Origin: WS-11 sp035275545
GTDB lineage: Bacteria > Eisenbacteria > RBG-16-71-46
Assembly: GCA_035275545.1 (NCBI GenBank)
Contig: DATEMP010000272.1
Span: 1 to 64,000, forward strand
DNA length: 64,000 bases
Reading direction: 5' to 3'
A program made the position numbers and the translations under genes. Positions 50,921-59,558 of this stretch are shown here, in pieces. The notes beneath the pieces were generated by a model. That model was not told the origin of the DNA. It did no database searches and saw nothing but the letters and a program-made list of their open reading frames with translations. Every line of letters begins with the position of its first letter. The stretch's first letter is position 1.

Positions 50921-51499
50921 TCAGCGGGCGGGATCGCCCTCGCGGGCCCCGAAGCGCCGCTCGAACATCACGTGCACCACATTCGCCGGGATCACGACAC
51001 GGGGCATGATCACCACTTGCAGCGTGCTTCGCGGCGACAGGCGCCAGCCCAGACTCGGCACCGCCACCAGGTCGACCGGAGACGATTCCGAATAGCCGGT
51101 GATCACTCCCGTCATCAGCTCGAGCCGGAATGCGCGAACCTCGAGAACCGGCAGCACGAGTCCCCCGTACCAGCTCGGCCGGCCGTAGCTATTGGCGAAG
51201 CCGCCGACCGCGAGCCCGCCGTTCCAGAGCAGCGCCGCGCCCAGGTTCGCGTTGTTGAATCCGGCACGATCGTGCCATGAAGCGAGGTGAAGGCGGACGG
51301 TCTGCGGCAGAGCGTTGGGCGGCAAGTTGGGCCGCGCAAACGCGCCTCGCGGGAATGCCAGCATGCTCGTGAGCACCAGAGCGAAGCATCCCAGCCGCAG
51401 GGCACCGATGCGCCCCGAGCCGGCACGCCCGCACGGCGGCACGACTCGCCTGTTGCACTCTCCGGATTCACCGTCGAGTTCCAGCGGTTGCTGTGACAT
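50921..51499 (-). CDS. Hypothetical secreted or outer-membrane protein
   Basis: 192 residues from ATG 51499, with a long N-terminal tail before a signal peptide ('LGCFALVLTSMLAFPRGAFA'). The mature part has beta strands ending in aromatic residues ('AALLWNGGLAVGGFANSYGRPSWYGGLVLPVLEV'), as in a small barrel. The frame continues upstream into the chimeric pseudogene that ends at 51541, so its native start or promoter may have been replaced. Confidence 0.55.
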   Translation of the reverse strand: MSQQPLELDGESGECNRRVVPPCGRAGSGRIGALRLGCFALVLTSMLAFPRGAFARPNLPPNALPQTVRLHLASWHDRAGFNNANLGAALLWNGGLAVGGFANSYGRPSWYGGLVLPVLEVRAFRLELMTGVITGYSESSPVDLVAVPSLGWRLSPRSTLQVVIMPRVVIPANVVHVMFERRFGAREGDPAR

Positions 51500-51540
51500 C
51501 TCGGCCCGATTGTACGCCGTCGCGGCGGCCGCCGCCCCAA

Positions 51541-51966
51541 TCGACCGCCTGGCGTCCCGCGGGACGCGGCTCGTCGAGCACGCGGCGCACCAGACGCCGG
51601 AGGCGTCGAACACGTTGAGCGCGACCCGACCCGCCGCCGGGAGCTCGAAGTCGAAGCGCGTCGAGCGCGCGAACGGGTTCGGCGCGTTCTGCGCAAACAC
51701 GACGCAACGCCCGGCCGGCGGCTCGACCGCGACCGGGCCCGCCGGTGAGACGTGGTAGTGGCCGGAGCGGCCGTCGTCGAAGTCGAGCCGCAGCACGATC
51801 TCGCCCGACGCGTTCATGGCGCCAAACTGGATGAGCGTGATCGTGCGCAGATCGCCGCCGGGGCCGCCGGTGCCCTGCACGTCGAACAGGTCGCCGGTCG
51901 CCACTACCTCGCGCACGTCTCCCGTGGGCTCGGCGAGGTAGACCGCGGTGCGCTGCCCGCCGAACG
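51541..51966 (-). pseudogene. Degenerate copy of the 3' region of the 53655-55568 secreted-protein gene
   Basis: 426 bases match 53767-54193 (427 bases) with scattered substitutions and one 1-base deletion (near 51597) that shifts the frame after 'LNVFDA'. Translated in the parent frame the first part reads 'VREVVATGDLFDVQGTGG', nearly the same as the parent. It has no start and no C-terminal end, so it is a fragment. Confidence 0.85.
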
Positions 51967-52029
51967 GCGATGAACCGCCGCGTGAACGAGAACGCGCCGG
52001 TCACCACCGCTGTGCGCGAGGGCATGAGC
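51966..52029 (-). pseudogene. Fragment of the first ~20 codons of the 48738-49661 SDR gene
   Basis: 64 bases match 49602-49665 with a few differences. It is fused directly to the 5' end of the secreted-protein fragment at 51966, giving a chimeric 'SRTAVVTGAFSFTRRFIA' start that then runs out of frame. Regions 52030-52136 show no gene. Confidence 0.8.
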
Positions 52030-52136
52030 CCCCACTCAACAGCACCCGCCGATTCCCAGCCAGCGCTATCGAGCGGGCTTGCGCTACGACGTCAGCCGGG
52101 TCGTGATTCGCTGGCAGCGCTTACTGATTGCTACGA

Positions 52137-52652
52137 CTAGCGACTGGCGACCGCTCCCTTCGGCTGCCCGGGTCCCTTCACGGCGCCTTCCATCCCGGCG
52201 ATGCGTCGAGCGATGCCCAGCTGGCCTGAGTGATACGCCTGGTGGAACGCGAGCAGGCTCAACAGCTCGGCGCGGCTCGTCGTTCCCTCGAAGGGATGCG
52301 GAACCTGTTCCTCCATCTGCTGGTCGCTCAGACGCGAGATCGCCGCCACGCAGCGGTCCCGCGAGCGCAGGATCCGATCACGCATCGTCTCCCAGGCGAT
52401 CGCCTGGCCCGGGCCTGTGATCGGCTCCCACCCCGCGTGTGCGAGCTGGTCACTCTCCCACACCGGCGCCTCACCGATCAGTCTCATCACGTTGTTCTGC
52501 AGGCTCGTGAGGTGGCCCACGATCCAATTCGCGCAGTTGCCGCCGGGAGCAGGCTGGGCGAGCGACTGCTCGGCCGTCATCCCGTCCAAATTGACTTCGA
52601 TCATCCGATACACGAGCCCGAACTGGTGGGCGATCGATTGCTGGGTCTTCAT
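52137..52652 (-). CDS. DinB-superfamily protein
   Basis: 171 residues from ATG 52652 with AAGGAG ahead. Opening 'IAHQFGLVYRMIEVNLDGMTAEQSLAQPAPGGNCANWIVGHLTSLQNNVM' and C-terminal 'LLAFHQAYHSGQLGIARRIAG' give the three metal-His positions of DinB (H47, H143, H147 region). Probably a thiol- or metal-dependent stress enzyme. It lies behind the ArsR and SRPBCC genes and is likely co-transcribed. Confidence 0.85.
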   Translation of the reverse strand: MKTQQSIAHQFGLVYRMIEVNLDGMTAEQSLAQPAPGGNCANWIVGHLTSLQNNVMRLIGEAPVWESDQLAHAGWEPITGPGQAIAWETMRDRILRSRDRCVAAISRLSDQQMEEQVPHPFEGTTSRAELLSLLAFHQAYHSGQLGIARRIAGMEGAVKGPGQPKGAVASR

Positions 52653-52693
52653 CTGCTGACTCCTTCCAAGGTGAAAGGTCATCGGCCGGGCAT

Positions 52694-53149
52694 TCACTTC
52701 CGCGCGGTACGCTCCGCAGTCTTCTTGATGCGCTCGTGTGAGTAGTTCCAGCCGCTGCCGACCCCCGTTCGGACATCGTCGGGGATGAGTCCGATCGCGG
52801 TGTGGACGAAGGTGATCAGCGTTCCGCCCTCGATCGGCGTCAGGCGATATTGAAGATTGGACACGGCGGCAAACGACATGAAGAGCGGCCCCCAGATCTC
52901 GAGGAGCGTAGGTCGCTTGATCGCCTGGACGTGGCCCCACAGATGTCCGTTGCCCTCCCCCAGGTCGCGGAACCAACGTCCGCCGGGCCGGGCCTCGAGC
53001 TTCATGGGGAGCGGGCGGTCGTCGGCGACCTGATGGCTGGGTCCGAGCTCCTCTAGCAGGGCGTCGAACGTCACTTCGAGAGGTGCTTGCACTCGGATCT
53101 CCTGCGTGATCCGGAGCGACAGGTCGTTGGCGGTTGCGGTGGGCTGCAT
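52694..53149 (-). CDS. SRPBCC/AHSA1-like protein
   Basis: 151 residues from ATG 53149, which has GAAGGAGAAGG ahead. ATG 53185 overlaps the ArsR stop and is also possible. 'ITQEIRVQAPLEVTFDALLEELGP' and 'PGGRWFRDLGEGNGHLWGHVQAIKRPTLLEIWGP' fit AHSA1/CalC-type SRPBCC proteins. ArsR-AHSA1 pairs are very common; the ArsR protein probably represses this gene and itself. Confidence 0.85.
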   Translation of the reverse strand: MQPTATANDLSLRITQEIRVQAPLEVTFDALLEELGPSHQVADDRPLPMKLEARPGGRWFRDLGEGNGHLWGHVQAIKRPTLLEIWGPLFMSFAAVSNLQYRLTPIEGGTLITFVHTAIGLIPDDVRTGVGSGWNYSHERIKKTAERTARK

Positions 53150-53181
53150 GTTCCTTCTCCTTCCTGAGGGTGTGCGAGTCG

Positions 53182-53508
53182 TCATCGGTTGATCGATTCG
53201 GCTCGTTGCTTGATCCGTCGAAGCTGATGACGCCAGTAGCGCTCGAAGGCGCCGGCCCAGACATGTAGCGGCTGGAGCCCGGACGCGTTCGTTCGATACA
53301 TCATGTTCCGTCCGTGGCGCCTTACATCCACCAGACCCACGTCGCGAAGCACCCGCAGGTGTTTCGACACCGAGGGCTGGGCGACTCCGAGCAGGCGCAC
53401 GAGCTCCCCGACCGGACGCTCCTCCGATGCGAGCAGCTCGAGGATGACCCGCCTTTGCGGCTCTGCGACCGCGTTGAAGACGTCGGAGCGCGTGGTGGCG
53501 CGTGGCAT
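53182..53508 (-). CDS. ArsR family transcriptional repressor
   Basis: 108 residues. Winged helix: 'VFNAVAEPQRRVILELLASEERPVGELVRLLGVAQPSVSKHLRVLRDVGLVDVRRHGRNMMYRTN'. No Cys-rich metal site, so it belongs to the non-metal ArsR group that pairs with AHSA1/SRPBCC genes. Its promoter places the transcription start at or one base from the ATG, so the mRNA is probably leaderless. Confidence 0.93.
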   Translation of the reverse strand: MPRATTRSDVFNAVAEPQRRVILELLASEERPVGELVRLLGVAQPSVSKHLRVLRDVGLVDVRRHGRNMMYRTNASGLQPLHVWAGAFERYWRHQLRRIKQRAESINR

Positions 53509-53514
53509 GCGTGC

Positions 53515-53542
53515 ATTATATTCCCATATCGGAATGTGTCAA
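53515..53542 (-). promoter_or_regulatory. Consensus sigma-70 promoter with ArsR-type operator
   Basis: On the minus strand TTGACA (53537-53542) and TATAAT (53515-53520) are separated by 16 bases. Between them, ATTCC (53520-53524 on plus) and GGAAT (53531-53535) form an inverted repeat with a 6-nt centre, the right place for ArsR autorepression. The -10 ends 6 bases before the ATG. Confidence 0.8.
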
Positions 53543-53654
53543 GCGGCAAGAATCGGCCGGGAGGACCGGCGACCAGGTGGTCGTGCTCCGCCCGCCGCAG
53601 CGCATGACCGCGCGCGCGCGGGAAGTCGCGCGCGGTCGCTTGCTCCGGTCGGGC

Positions 53655-55568
53655 CTAGCGCTCCAGCCGCACCATCCGGATCGCCCGCGACAGGCCGGCC
53701 GACTGGAAACGCGCCCAGTAGATCCCCGGGGCGAGCGGCGCCCCGGCCTGGTCGCGGCCGTCCCACTCGACCGCCTGGCGTCCCGCGAGGCGAGGCTCGT
53801 CGAGCACGCGGCGCACCAGGCGGCCGGTGGCGTCGAACACATTGAGCGCGACCCGACCCGCCGCCGGGAGCTCGAAGTCGAAGCGCGTCGAGCGCGCGAA
53901 CGGGTTCGGCGCGTTCTGCGCGAACACGACGCCGCGCCCGGCCGGCGGCTCGACCGCCACCGGGCCCGCCGGTGAGACGAGGTAGTGGCCGGAACGGCCG
54001 TCGTCGAAGTCGAGCCGCAGCGCGATCTCGCCCGACGCGTTCATGGCGCCGAACTGGATGAGCGTGATCGTGCGCAGATCGCCGCCGGATCCGCCGGTGC
54101 CCTGCACGTCGAACAGGTCGCCGGTCGCCACCACCTCGCGGACGTCTCCCGAGGGCTCGGCGAGGTAGACCGCGGTGCGCTGCCCGCCGAACGCCGGATC
54201 GTCGAGCACCACGACGAACGCGAGCCGGCCGGACTCGGTGAACGTGCGCAGGAAGTTGACGCTCGCGATCGTCGCGCCCGGCCGGCCCGGTGCGGGCGCG
54301 CCCGGAACGGCGAGCGCCGCGAGCTGGCCTGGCGCGTTCGGCTGGTCCCACCACACGCCGAGCGGCGGCCACGAGCCGGCGTTCGAGAGGCTGGCGCGGA
54401 ACGCGATGCGCCCGCCGTCGCTCAGGACCGGGCCGACGATGATGCCAAACGCTTGGCCGGTGCCGGGCGCCGGATCGCCGGCGCGCGCGACCGGCAGGAG
54501 CGTGCCGGTGTGATTCGAGTACAGCACGTACTCGGTCGCGCCGCCGCCGGCGACACGGGCGGTGAATGCCGCCTGGTCGAGACGGTTGTTGATGACCTCG
54601 CCAAAGTCGGCGGTGACGCTGTTGCCGCCGAACGTCCGCCCCGGGATGCCGGGGGCGGCCATGCCTTCCCGCACCAGCAGCGCCATGCCGCCGGCGCGCT
54701 CGACGAACAGTGCCTCGTTGTTGAACGTGTTCACGTTGTTGCCCGTCAGGTTGCCCTGGAAGGCCGCGCGCGAAGCGTTGCTCCAGCTCGTCGACTCGAA
54801 CGTGTAGCCGGTCCCGATGAACTCGCCGGCGCCGCCGAATACCACACCCGCACCGACGTTCGGTGCGGGATCGCCTTCACGCAAGATCGCCGCGAGCGCC
54901 CCGCCGCGATTCGTCCAGAACGCTTCGTCGTTCGTGCTGCCGATGCCGGGGCCGACCACCGACCCGCGTACGAACGCGTGCCGCGCCTGGTTCAGCTCGA
55001 GCCCGAACGGCACCGAGCTGTATCGAACGCCAGCTGCGAATCCGGCCGCCGGATCGCCCTCGCGCACCAGGATGACGCTCGGTCCCGAGCCCATCGACCA
55101 CAGGCCTTCGTTGTTGTTCTCGGTAACGCCCGTGCCCGTGAGCGACGCGCTGAACCCGAGCCGGCCGTCGCCCATCGCCGGCGGCATCAGTGCGAAGTCG
55201 AACGGGAAGCTGTTGAACACGCCGCCCCCCGCACCCGGGGCCGCGTTGCCCGCCCGCGCCTGGAGCTGGAGCCCGCCGGCCGGCTGCCACGTCCAGATGC
55301 CGCTGCGGTTCGACGACGTGACCGCAGGGCCTTCGAGCAGGGCCGTGAACGAGACCTTGCCGGTCTCGTCGAGCGACGGTACGGCGGTGACGTAGATGTC
55401 GGAGAACGGGCCGAACACCGTGCCCGGCTCGGTGCCGGGGACCGGCTCGCCCCGGAGCGCCACCTTCTGGAAGACGAAACCCGGTGACGCTGCTGCCGCC
55501 GCCGCGAGCGCCAGCGACACCGCGATCGTGAGGACGAGGACGAAGAACCGTGGCTCGACGCGTTTCAT
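53655..55568 (-). CDS. Secreted repeat protein (choice-of-anchor/DUF7453 type) with FlgD-like C-terminus
   Basis: 637 residues from ATG 55568. Signal peptide 'FFVLVLTIAVSLALAAAAAASP'. About seven repeats of ~65 residues carry 'VREGDPAPG...GGVF...F....' blades ('ILREGDPAPNVGAGVVFGG', 'VARAGDPAPGTGQAFG', 'VREGMAAPGIPGRTFGG'), a beta-propeller-like array. The C-terminal ~85 residues ('NAPNPFARSTRFDFELPAAGRVALNVFDATGRLVRRVL...APLAPGIYWARFQ') form the FlgD Ig sorting domain. A conserved leader precedes it. A fragment of its 3' end is duplicated at 51541-51966. Confidence 0.8.
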   Translation of the reverse strand: MKRVEPRFFVLVLTIAVSLALAAAAAASPGFVFQKVALRGEPVPGTEPGTVFGPFSDIYVTAVPSLDETGKVSFTALLEGPAVTSSNRSGIWTWQPAGGLQLQARAGNAAPGAGGGVFNSFPFDFALMPPAMGDGRLGFSASLTGTGVTENNNEGLWSMGSGPSVILVREGDPAAGFAAGVRYSSVPFGLELNQARHAFVRGSVVGPGIGSTNDEAFWTNRGGALAAILREGDPAPNVGAGVVFGGAGEFIGTGYTFESTSWSNASRAAFQGNLTGNNVNTFNNEALFVERAGGMALLVREGMAAPGIPGRTFGGNSVTADFGEVINNRLDQAAFTARVAGGGATEYVLYSNHTGTLLPVARAGDPAPGTGQAFGIIVGPVLSDGGRIAFRASLSNAGSWPPLGVWWDQPNAPGQLAALAVPGAPAPGRPGATIASVNFLRTFTESGRLAFVVVLDDPAFGGQRTAVYLAEPSGDVREVVATGDLFDVQGTGGSGGDLRTITLIQFGAMNASGEIALRLDFDDGRSGHYLVSPAGPVAVEPPAGRGVVFAQNAPNPFARSTRFDFELPAAGRVALNVFDATGRLVRRVLDEPRLAGRQAVEWDGRDQAGAPLAPGIYWARFQSAGLSRAIRMVRLER

Positions 55569-55607
55569 GACGCACCGCCTTTCTACTTTGGCGGCCATTC
55601 CGTTGTT

Positions 55608-55676
55608 GAGCTGCACGGACCCACCTTCTTAGTCCCACCGGGAGGCGATTCATTACGATGGGAGCCCACAGGCGGG
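55608..55676 (-). promoter_or_regulatory. Candidate structured leader of the 55568 gene
   Basis: Bases 55608-55656 align without gaps to 63391-63439 (42 of 49 identical), which lies at the same place before another secreted-protein gene. On the minus strand both have a small hairpin (here TCCC-GGT-GGGA) followed by the near-identical 'CTAAGAAGG.GGGTCCGTGCAG'. Another GGG...CCC hairpin precedes it. The stem bases differ between copies but still pair. Confidence 0.5.
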
Positions 55677-55739
55677 AGCGGTCCGGCTCGAATCCATTGG
55701 GCGACAATCGCTTCGTGTTGACCGCTGTCAGGGTCTCTT

Positions 55740-55777
55740 AGGTTGAAGGTCCGATTCCTTCGCGGCGCACCCACTTA
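55740..55777 (+). repeat. Degraded third copy of the tRNA-Lys 3' end (relic att site)
   Basis: 'AGGTTGAAGG' through 'CGGCGCAC.CACTTA' matches 17101-17138 and 36111-36148 with two substitutions (T to C in the T loop, A to C after the CA). Upstream, only CTCTTA of the anticodon loop remains, with 'ATCAGTA' lost. It cannot fold as a tRNA. Confidence 0.75.
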
Positions 55778-55830
55778 GTTGCAGCATTGGGAGCGGACGG
55801 CGTTGAATCGTGGCGGAACTCGTCCCGTCG

Positions 55831-56205
55831 TTACGTCCCACTCACGGGCAGGCGCCTTCCCGCAGGTCGCGTGAAATAGGACACCGCGAGCAGGACCAGA
55901 GTAATGGGCGGGAGCATCCAGGTTTGAGGGCTCTCGCCTGAGGCCCGGGCGGCGATGAACGCCATGACCAGCGCATAGGTCACCCCCGCATAGGCCCACT
56001 CCTTGAGCAGCGCGAACCCCGGGAGCAGGAGGACGACCGCGGCCAGCGGCTTGACGATGCCGAGGACAATTCGGAGGTGCTGTGGATAGCCCTGTTTGGC
56101 GAACCCGTTCACGACCTCAGGGCTGCCCGTGAGGTACGTGAGGGCTCCGAAGAGCGAGAGCGAGACGAGTCCGGTGCATACCCAGTACCCGATCTTTCGG
56201 ACCAT
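55831..56205 (-). CDS. DoxX-family membrane protein
   Basis: 124 residues with four helices: 'GYWVCTGLVSLSLFGALTYLTGSPEVVNGFAKQGYPQHLRIVLGIVKPLAAVVLLLPGF' is the DoxX_2/3 pattern (first loop, then 'G.P..L...lG..k.lg...LL.p'). DoxX proteins are integral membrane components linked to thiol or quinone redox balance. It lies 12 bases after the DinB gene and probably shares its operon. Confidence 0.88.
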   Translation of the reverse strand: MVRKIGYWVCTGLVSLSLFGALTYLTGSPEVVNGFAKQGYPQHLRIVLGIVKPLAAVVLLLPGFALLKEWAYAGVTYALVMAFIAARASGESPQTWMLPPITLVLLAVSYFTRPAGRRLPVSGT

Positions 56206-56217
56206 GTGCCCTCCGAT

Positions 56218-56733
56218 TCAGGGTTTCAGGTTGTAGGAGTCCGCCATCCGGCCGGCGTCGGCCTGGTACTTGCGAGCGCGGGCCAGCTCGGCGATCTGGC
56301 GGATGTGGCCGAGGTCGTGGAGCGCCCATTCGTTCAACATCTGCGACAGGGTGATCTCGCCGTACTCCTTGTGCAGGGCGAGGCGGTCGCCCGCGCCGGC
56401 GGGGAGATCGCGCAGGAATGCGATGTTGTTCCCGCGCTGCTCCTCGAACTGATCGAAGGCATCCTCGGGGTCGGCATCGCGATAGAGGTCGAGATACATC
56501 TGCGCGTCGTCGGGCTCGAACTCCGGACGGGTCTCCGCCATGAAACGGTCGAGGCGCATGCGGTAGCAGTGGCCTTCGGAGTGCGACAGGTGGGCCAGCA
56601 CCTCCGCGACCGAGAAGCGTTCGGGCGCCGGCTTCCAGCGGGCATCCGCGTCGGTCAGCTCGATCATCAGGGAGCGGAGAATCCCGGGGGTGGCCTCGAG
56701 CAGGTCCAGGCAGGGCAGTCCGTTTTCCGCCAT
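56218..56733 (-). CDS. DinB-superfamily protein
   Basis: 171 residues. 'FSVAEVLAHLSHSEGHCYRMRLDRFM' gives the first metal His, and 'LSQMLNEWALHDLGHIRQIAELARARKY' the C-terminal H-x3-H pair of DinB_2 proteins. Probably a metal-dependent transferase of unknown substrate. Followed at 12 bases by the DoxX gene. Confidence 0.88.
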   Translation of the reverse strand: MAENGLPCLDLLEATPGILRSLMIELTDADARWKPAPERFSVAEVLAHLSHSEGHCYRMRLDRFMAETRPEFEPDDAQMYLDLYRDADPEDAFDQFEEQRGNNIAFLRDLPAGAGDRLALHKEYGEITLSQMLNEWALHDLGHIRQIAELARARKYQADAGRMADSYNLKP

Positions 56734-56810
56734 GCGCTCATCCTACGACGTTCTCGCCGCCATCGACATGGCGGGTCCGTCCCGCACTGGTTTCGGCGAG
56801 CGGCTGTGCG

Positions 56811-59558
56811 TTACCGGACCAGGCAGGCTTTGGCGGTGAACGTACGACGCGCCTGGGTCAGGCGCACCAGGTAGACGCCTGCCGGGAGGCTCGGCGAGTC
56901 GGTCATCGGGACGAGATGCTCTCCGGCGCCGAGCGAGCCCACTTCGCGGTATGCCACGCGCCGACCTTTGAGGTCGAACAGCTCCAAGGTCGCCGGCTCG
57001 GCCCCCGGCAGCGAGAGTCTCACCGTCACCCCGTTCTCGGACGGATTAGGCGAGGCGCCGGCCAGGCTCAGGATCGCCCGAACGGGGATCGTCACCCACG
57101 TCGGGTCCCACGTGGTCTCCAGCCCGTGCTCCCGGACCACGAGGCGATACCCATAGCGGGCGCCCGGGGCCACGGCCCGGTCCTCGAACTCCAGGCGGTC
57201 GTCGCCCACCAAGCGGGGGCTTCTGACCTCGGCCCACTCTCCTGCGGCCGCGTCGGAGCGTTGAACGATGGCTTCCAGATTCGCGGCGTTCTCGACCGAC
57301 CAGGTGAGGCGCACGAGATCCGAGTGGACTTCGACATTGGCCAGCGACACCACGACCGGAGTGGTGCCGGAGCTCTGGTTGAGAAGGACGTCGACCGCTG
57401 CTCCGTACCCGGAGTACACCACTCCATCACTAGGGTAACCGGCATCCTCCATGGCCCCGGCGCTGGCGATCGTGAGGTCGGGGCGATCGTCTCCGTTCCG
57501 GTCTTCGATGCCCACCCAGCGTGGCGACCTGCCACCCGTCGAGCAGAAGAGCGCGGTGCCCAGGGTTCCATCGCCCAAGCCAGGAACGATAGCCACTTGC
57601 GCGGTGCCGCCCACCGCAACGACATCCAGGTCGCCATCCCCGTTGAGATCCCCTACCACGGACGAACCCAGCCCTTCTACGTCCAGGTGATCGGCAACCG
57701 AGAATCTCCCTGCGCCGTCCCCGAGCATCGTCGACAACCGGGGGGTGCCTGTCGTGACCAGGTCCAGGTTGCCATCTCCGTTCAAATCGCCCGCGGCGAG
57801 ACCCCACGCGCCTTCTGCGGGCGAGTCGATGCGCGGCCCGAGCCCCGTCGGGCCGCCGACCATGACGGACACCGTTTGGCCTCTCCCCAGAACCAGGTCC
57901 GGACGCCCGTCGCCGTTGACGTCCCCAATCAAGACGGACCCGTACACTCCCGGCGCGTACGCCTGGGGGGCCGCGAAGGTTCCGTCCCCGTTCCCGCGAA
58001 GTACTGTGCCACCAGATCCCAACACCAGGTCGTTGTGCGTGTCGCCATCCAGATCGCCGATAGCCACCGATGCATCGCCACTCGCGACCATCGTAGGCAG
58101 CCCAAAGTTTCCCGCCCCGTCGCCCAGCAGCACCGAGGTTCGCAATTCACAGGCGACCGCGAGGTCGAGTTGCCCGTCTCCATTCAGGTCGCCGAGGGCC
58201 ACCGCCTGTGGAGTCTCGCCGACTTCGAAGGGGCCGCCCGGAACGAGCGTCCCAGTCCCGTCGTCGAGAATCACATGGGCCTCATGATCCAGGATGTCCA
58301 CGGTGGCACCACCGTGGGCGATGACGAGATCCGACCGACCGTCCCCGTTGAGATCCCCGCTTGCCGCGGGTCCCGAGTTGAAGTTCAACGCGCGCGAGAT
58401 GCGGGGACCGAACGTGCCGTCGCCGTTTCCTTTTGCCACCCAGACATGGGCACCACCATTGACCGTCGCCATGTCGGGCAGACCATCCCGGTCGAGATCG
58501 CCGAACGCGACCTCGGCCGCCCATGCGGCGGCAATGCTGGGCCCAAGGAAATCGCCACCACTGTTCTTCCGGACGAAGGTCGCGCCCGGCCCCCGGGAGA
58601 GCAGCTCCCCGCGACCGTCACCGTCGAGATCGACGAACCACGGGTTTTCACCTTCTATGTAGGCACTGCTCCCGTAGCGAAACGTCCCGTCGCCATTCCC
58701 AAGCAATACGAAGCCGTAGCTGGAGCTCGGGCAGCCCCGAAAGCAGTCCGCCTGGAAGACCGCCACATCGGGAATGCCATCCCCATTCACCTCGCCGATC
58801 GCAGCGCCCTTGAAACGGTTGTCCGGGTAGATCTCATCAATGTCGGGACCCGGCGAGAACGAACCGTCTCCGTTCCCCAGCATGATGCTGATGGTCTCGA
58901 GATCGTCGACGGGGTCATACCGCAAAGTCACGAGGTCCATGCGCCGGTCACCACTCAAGTCCCCAAAGGCAACAGGCCGCGCGGGAATCGCCAATCCCTG
59001 GGGTGGGGCGAACGAGCCGCCTCCCAGATTGAACCGAACGACCGGATCATTCCTGAACGCGAACAAGTCGGGGGCTCCATCTCCATTCACATCGTCGAAC
59101 TGCCAATCGGCCCAAGGCGAGGTGACCGCCGGTTGGAGAGTGCCGTCCCCGTTCGAGAGCAGAGTGGAAAACGTGCCAATGTTGTTCCATGCCGCCACAT
59201 CGAGCAGGCCGTCGCCGCTCAGATCCATCAGTCGGACCGTAGTCGGCCAGGCATCGGTCGGATAGTCGCCGTTCGGTTGCAGCGAACCGTCCTCGGCTCC
59301 GATCAGGACGGAGATGCCTCCTCCGTAGTAGTTCGCGGTCACGACGTCCGGGATACCGTCGGCGTTGAGGTCGCCGATCGCGACCGACGTGGAACCAGGT
59401 CCGGTCGCATAAGGCGTGGCGTAGCTGCCGGAGAATCGCGGGGTGGCGGCCACCGGATTCGGGCCCACTGCCAACGCGATCATCAAAACGGTGGCCATCG
59501 CCGGAGCAAAGGGGTAAGAGCTCCGAATGCGAGACTGCGCCATGTGTGGGTGCTTCAT
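56811..59558 (-). CDS. Secreted FG-GAP/VCBS repeat protein with FlgD-like C-terminus
   Basis: 915 residues with a signal peptide (about 20-40, 'MATVLMIALAVGPNPVAA'). At least a dozen repeats of 'V.GDLNGDG..DLV......V.V.LG.GDGTF' (FG-GAP/VCBS, calcium-binding D-x-N-x-D-G loops) form an integrin-alpha-type beta-propeller, running to about residue 730. Then an Fn3-like domain and the C-terminal FlgD Ig domain ('GASPNPSENGVTVRLSLPGAEPATLELFDLKGRRVAYREVGSLGAGEHLVPM...LPAGVYLVRL'). Probably a cell-surface adhesin or binding protein. The 59559-59799 gap has no gene and is AT-rich, likely holding its promoter. Confidence 0.85.
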   Translation of the reverse strand: MKHPHMAQSRIRSSYPFAPAMATVLMIALAVGPNPVAATPRFSGSYATPYATGPGSTSVAIGDLNADGIPDVVTANYYGGGISVLIGAEDGSLQPNGDYPTDAWPTTVRLMDLSGDGLLDVAAWNNIGTFSTLLSNGDGTLQPAVTSPWADWQFDDVNGDGAPDLFAFRNDPVVRFNLGGGSFAPPQGLAIPARPVAFGDLSGDRRMDLVTLRYDPVDDLETISIMLGNGDGSFSPGPDIDEIYPDNRFKGAAIGEVNGDGIPDVAVFQADCFRGCPSSSYGFVLLGNGDGTFRYGSSAYIEGENPWFVDLDGDGRGELLSRGPGATFVRKNSGGDFLGPSIAAAWAAEVAFGDLDRDGLPDMATVNGGAHVWVAKGNGDGTFGPRISRALNFNSGPAASGDLNGDGRSDLVIAHGGATVDILDHEAHVILDDGTGTLVPGGPFEVGETPQAVALGDLNGDGQLDLAVACELRTSVLLGDGAGNFGLPTMVASGDASVAIGDLDGDTHNDLVLGSGGTVLRGNGDGTFAAPQAYAPGVYGSVLIGDVNGDGRPDLVLGRGQTVSVMVGGPTGLGPRIDSPAEGAWGLAAGDLNGDGNLDLVTTGTPRLSTMLGDGAGRFSVADHLDVEGLGSSVVGDLNGDGDLDVVAVGGTAQVAIVPGLGDGTLGTALFCSTGGRSPRWVGIEDRNGDDRPDLTIASAGAMEDAGYPSDGVVYSGYGAAVDVLLNQSSGTTPVVVSLANVEVHSDLVRLTWSVENAANLEAIVQRSDAAAGEWAEVRSPRLVGDDRLEFEDRAVAPGARYGYRLVVREHGLETTWDPTWVTIPVRAILSLAGASPNPSENGVTVRLSLPGAEPATLELFDLKGRRVAYREVGSLGAGEHLVPMTDSPSLPAGVYLVRLTQARRTFTAKACLVR

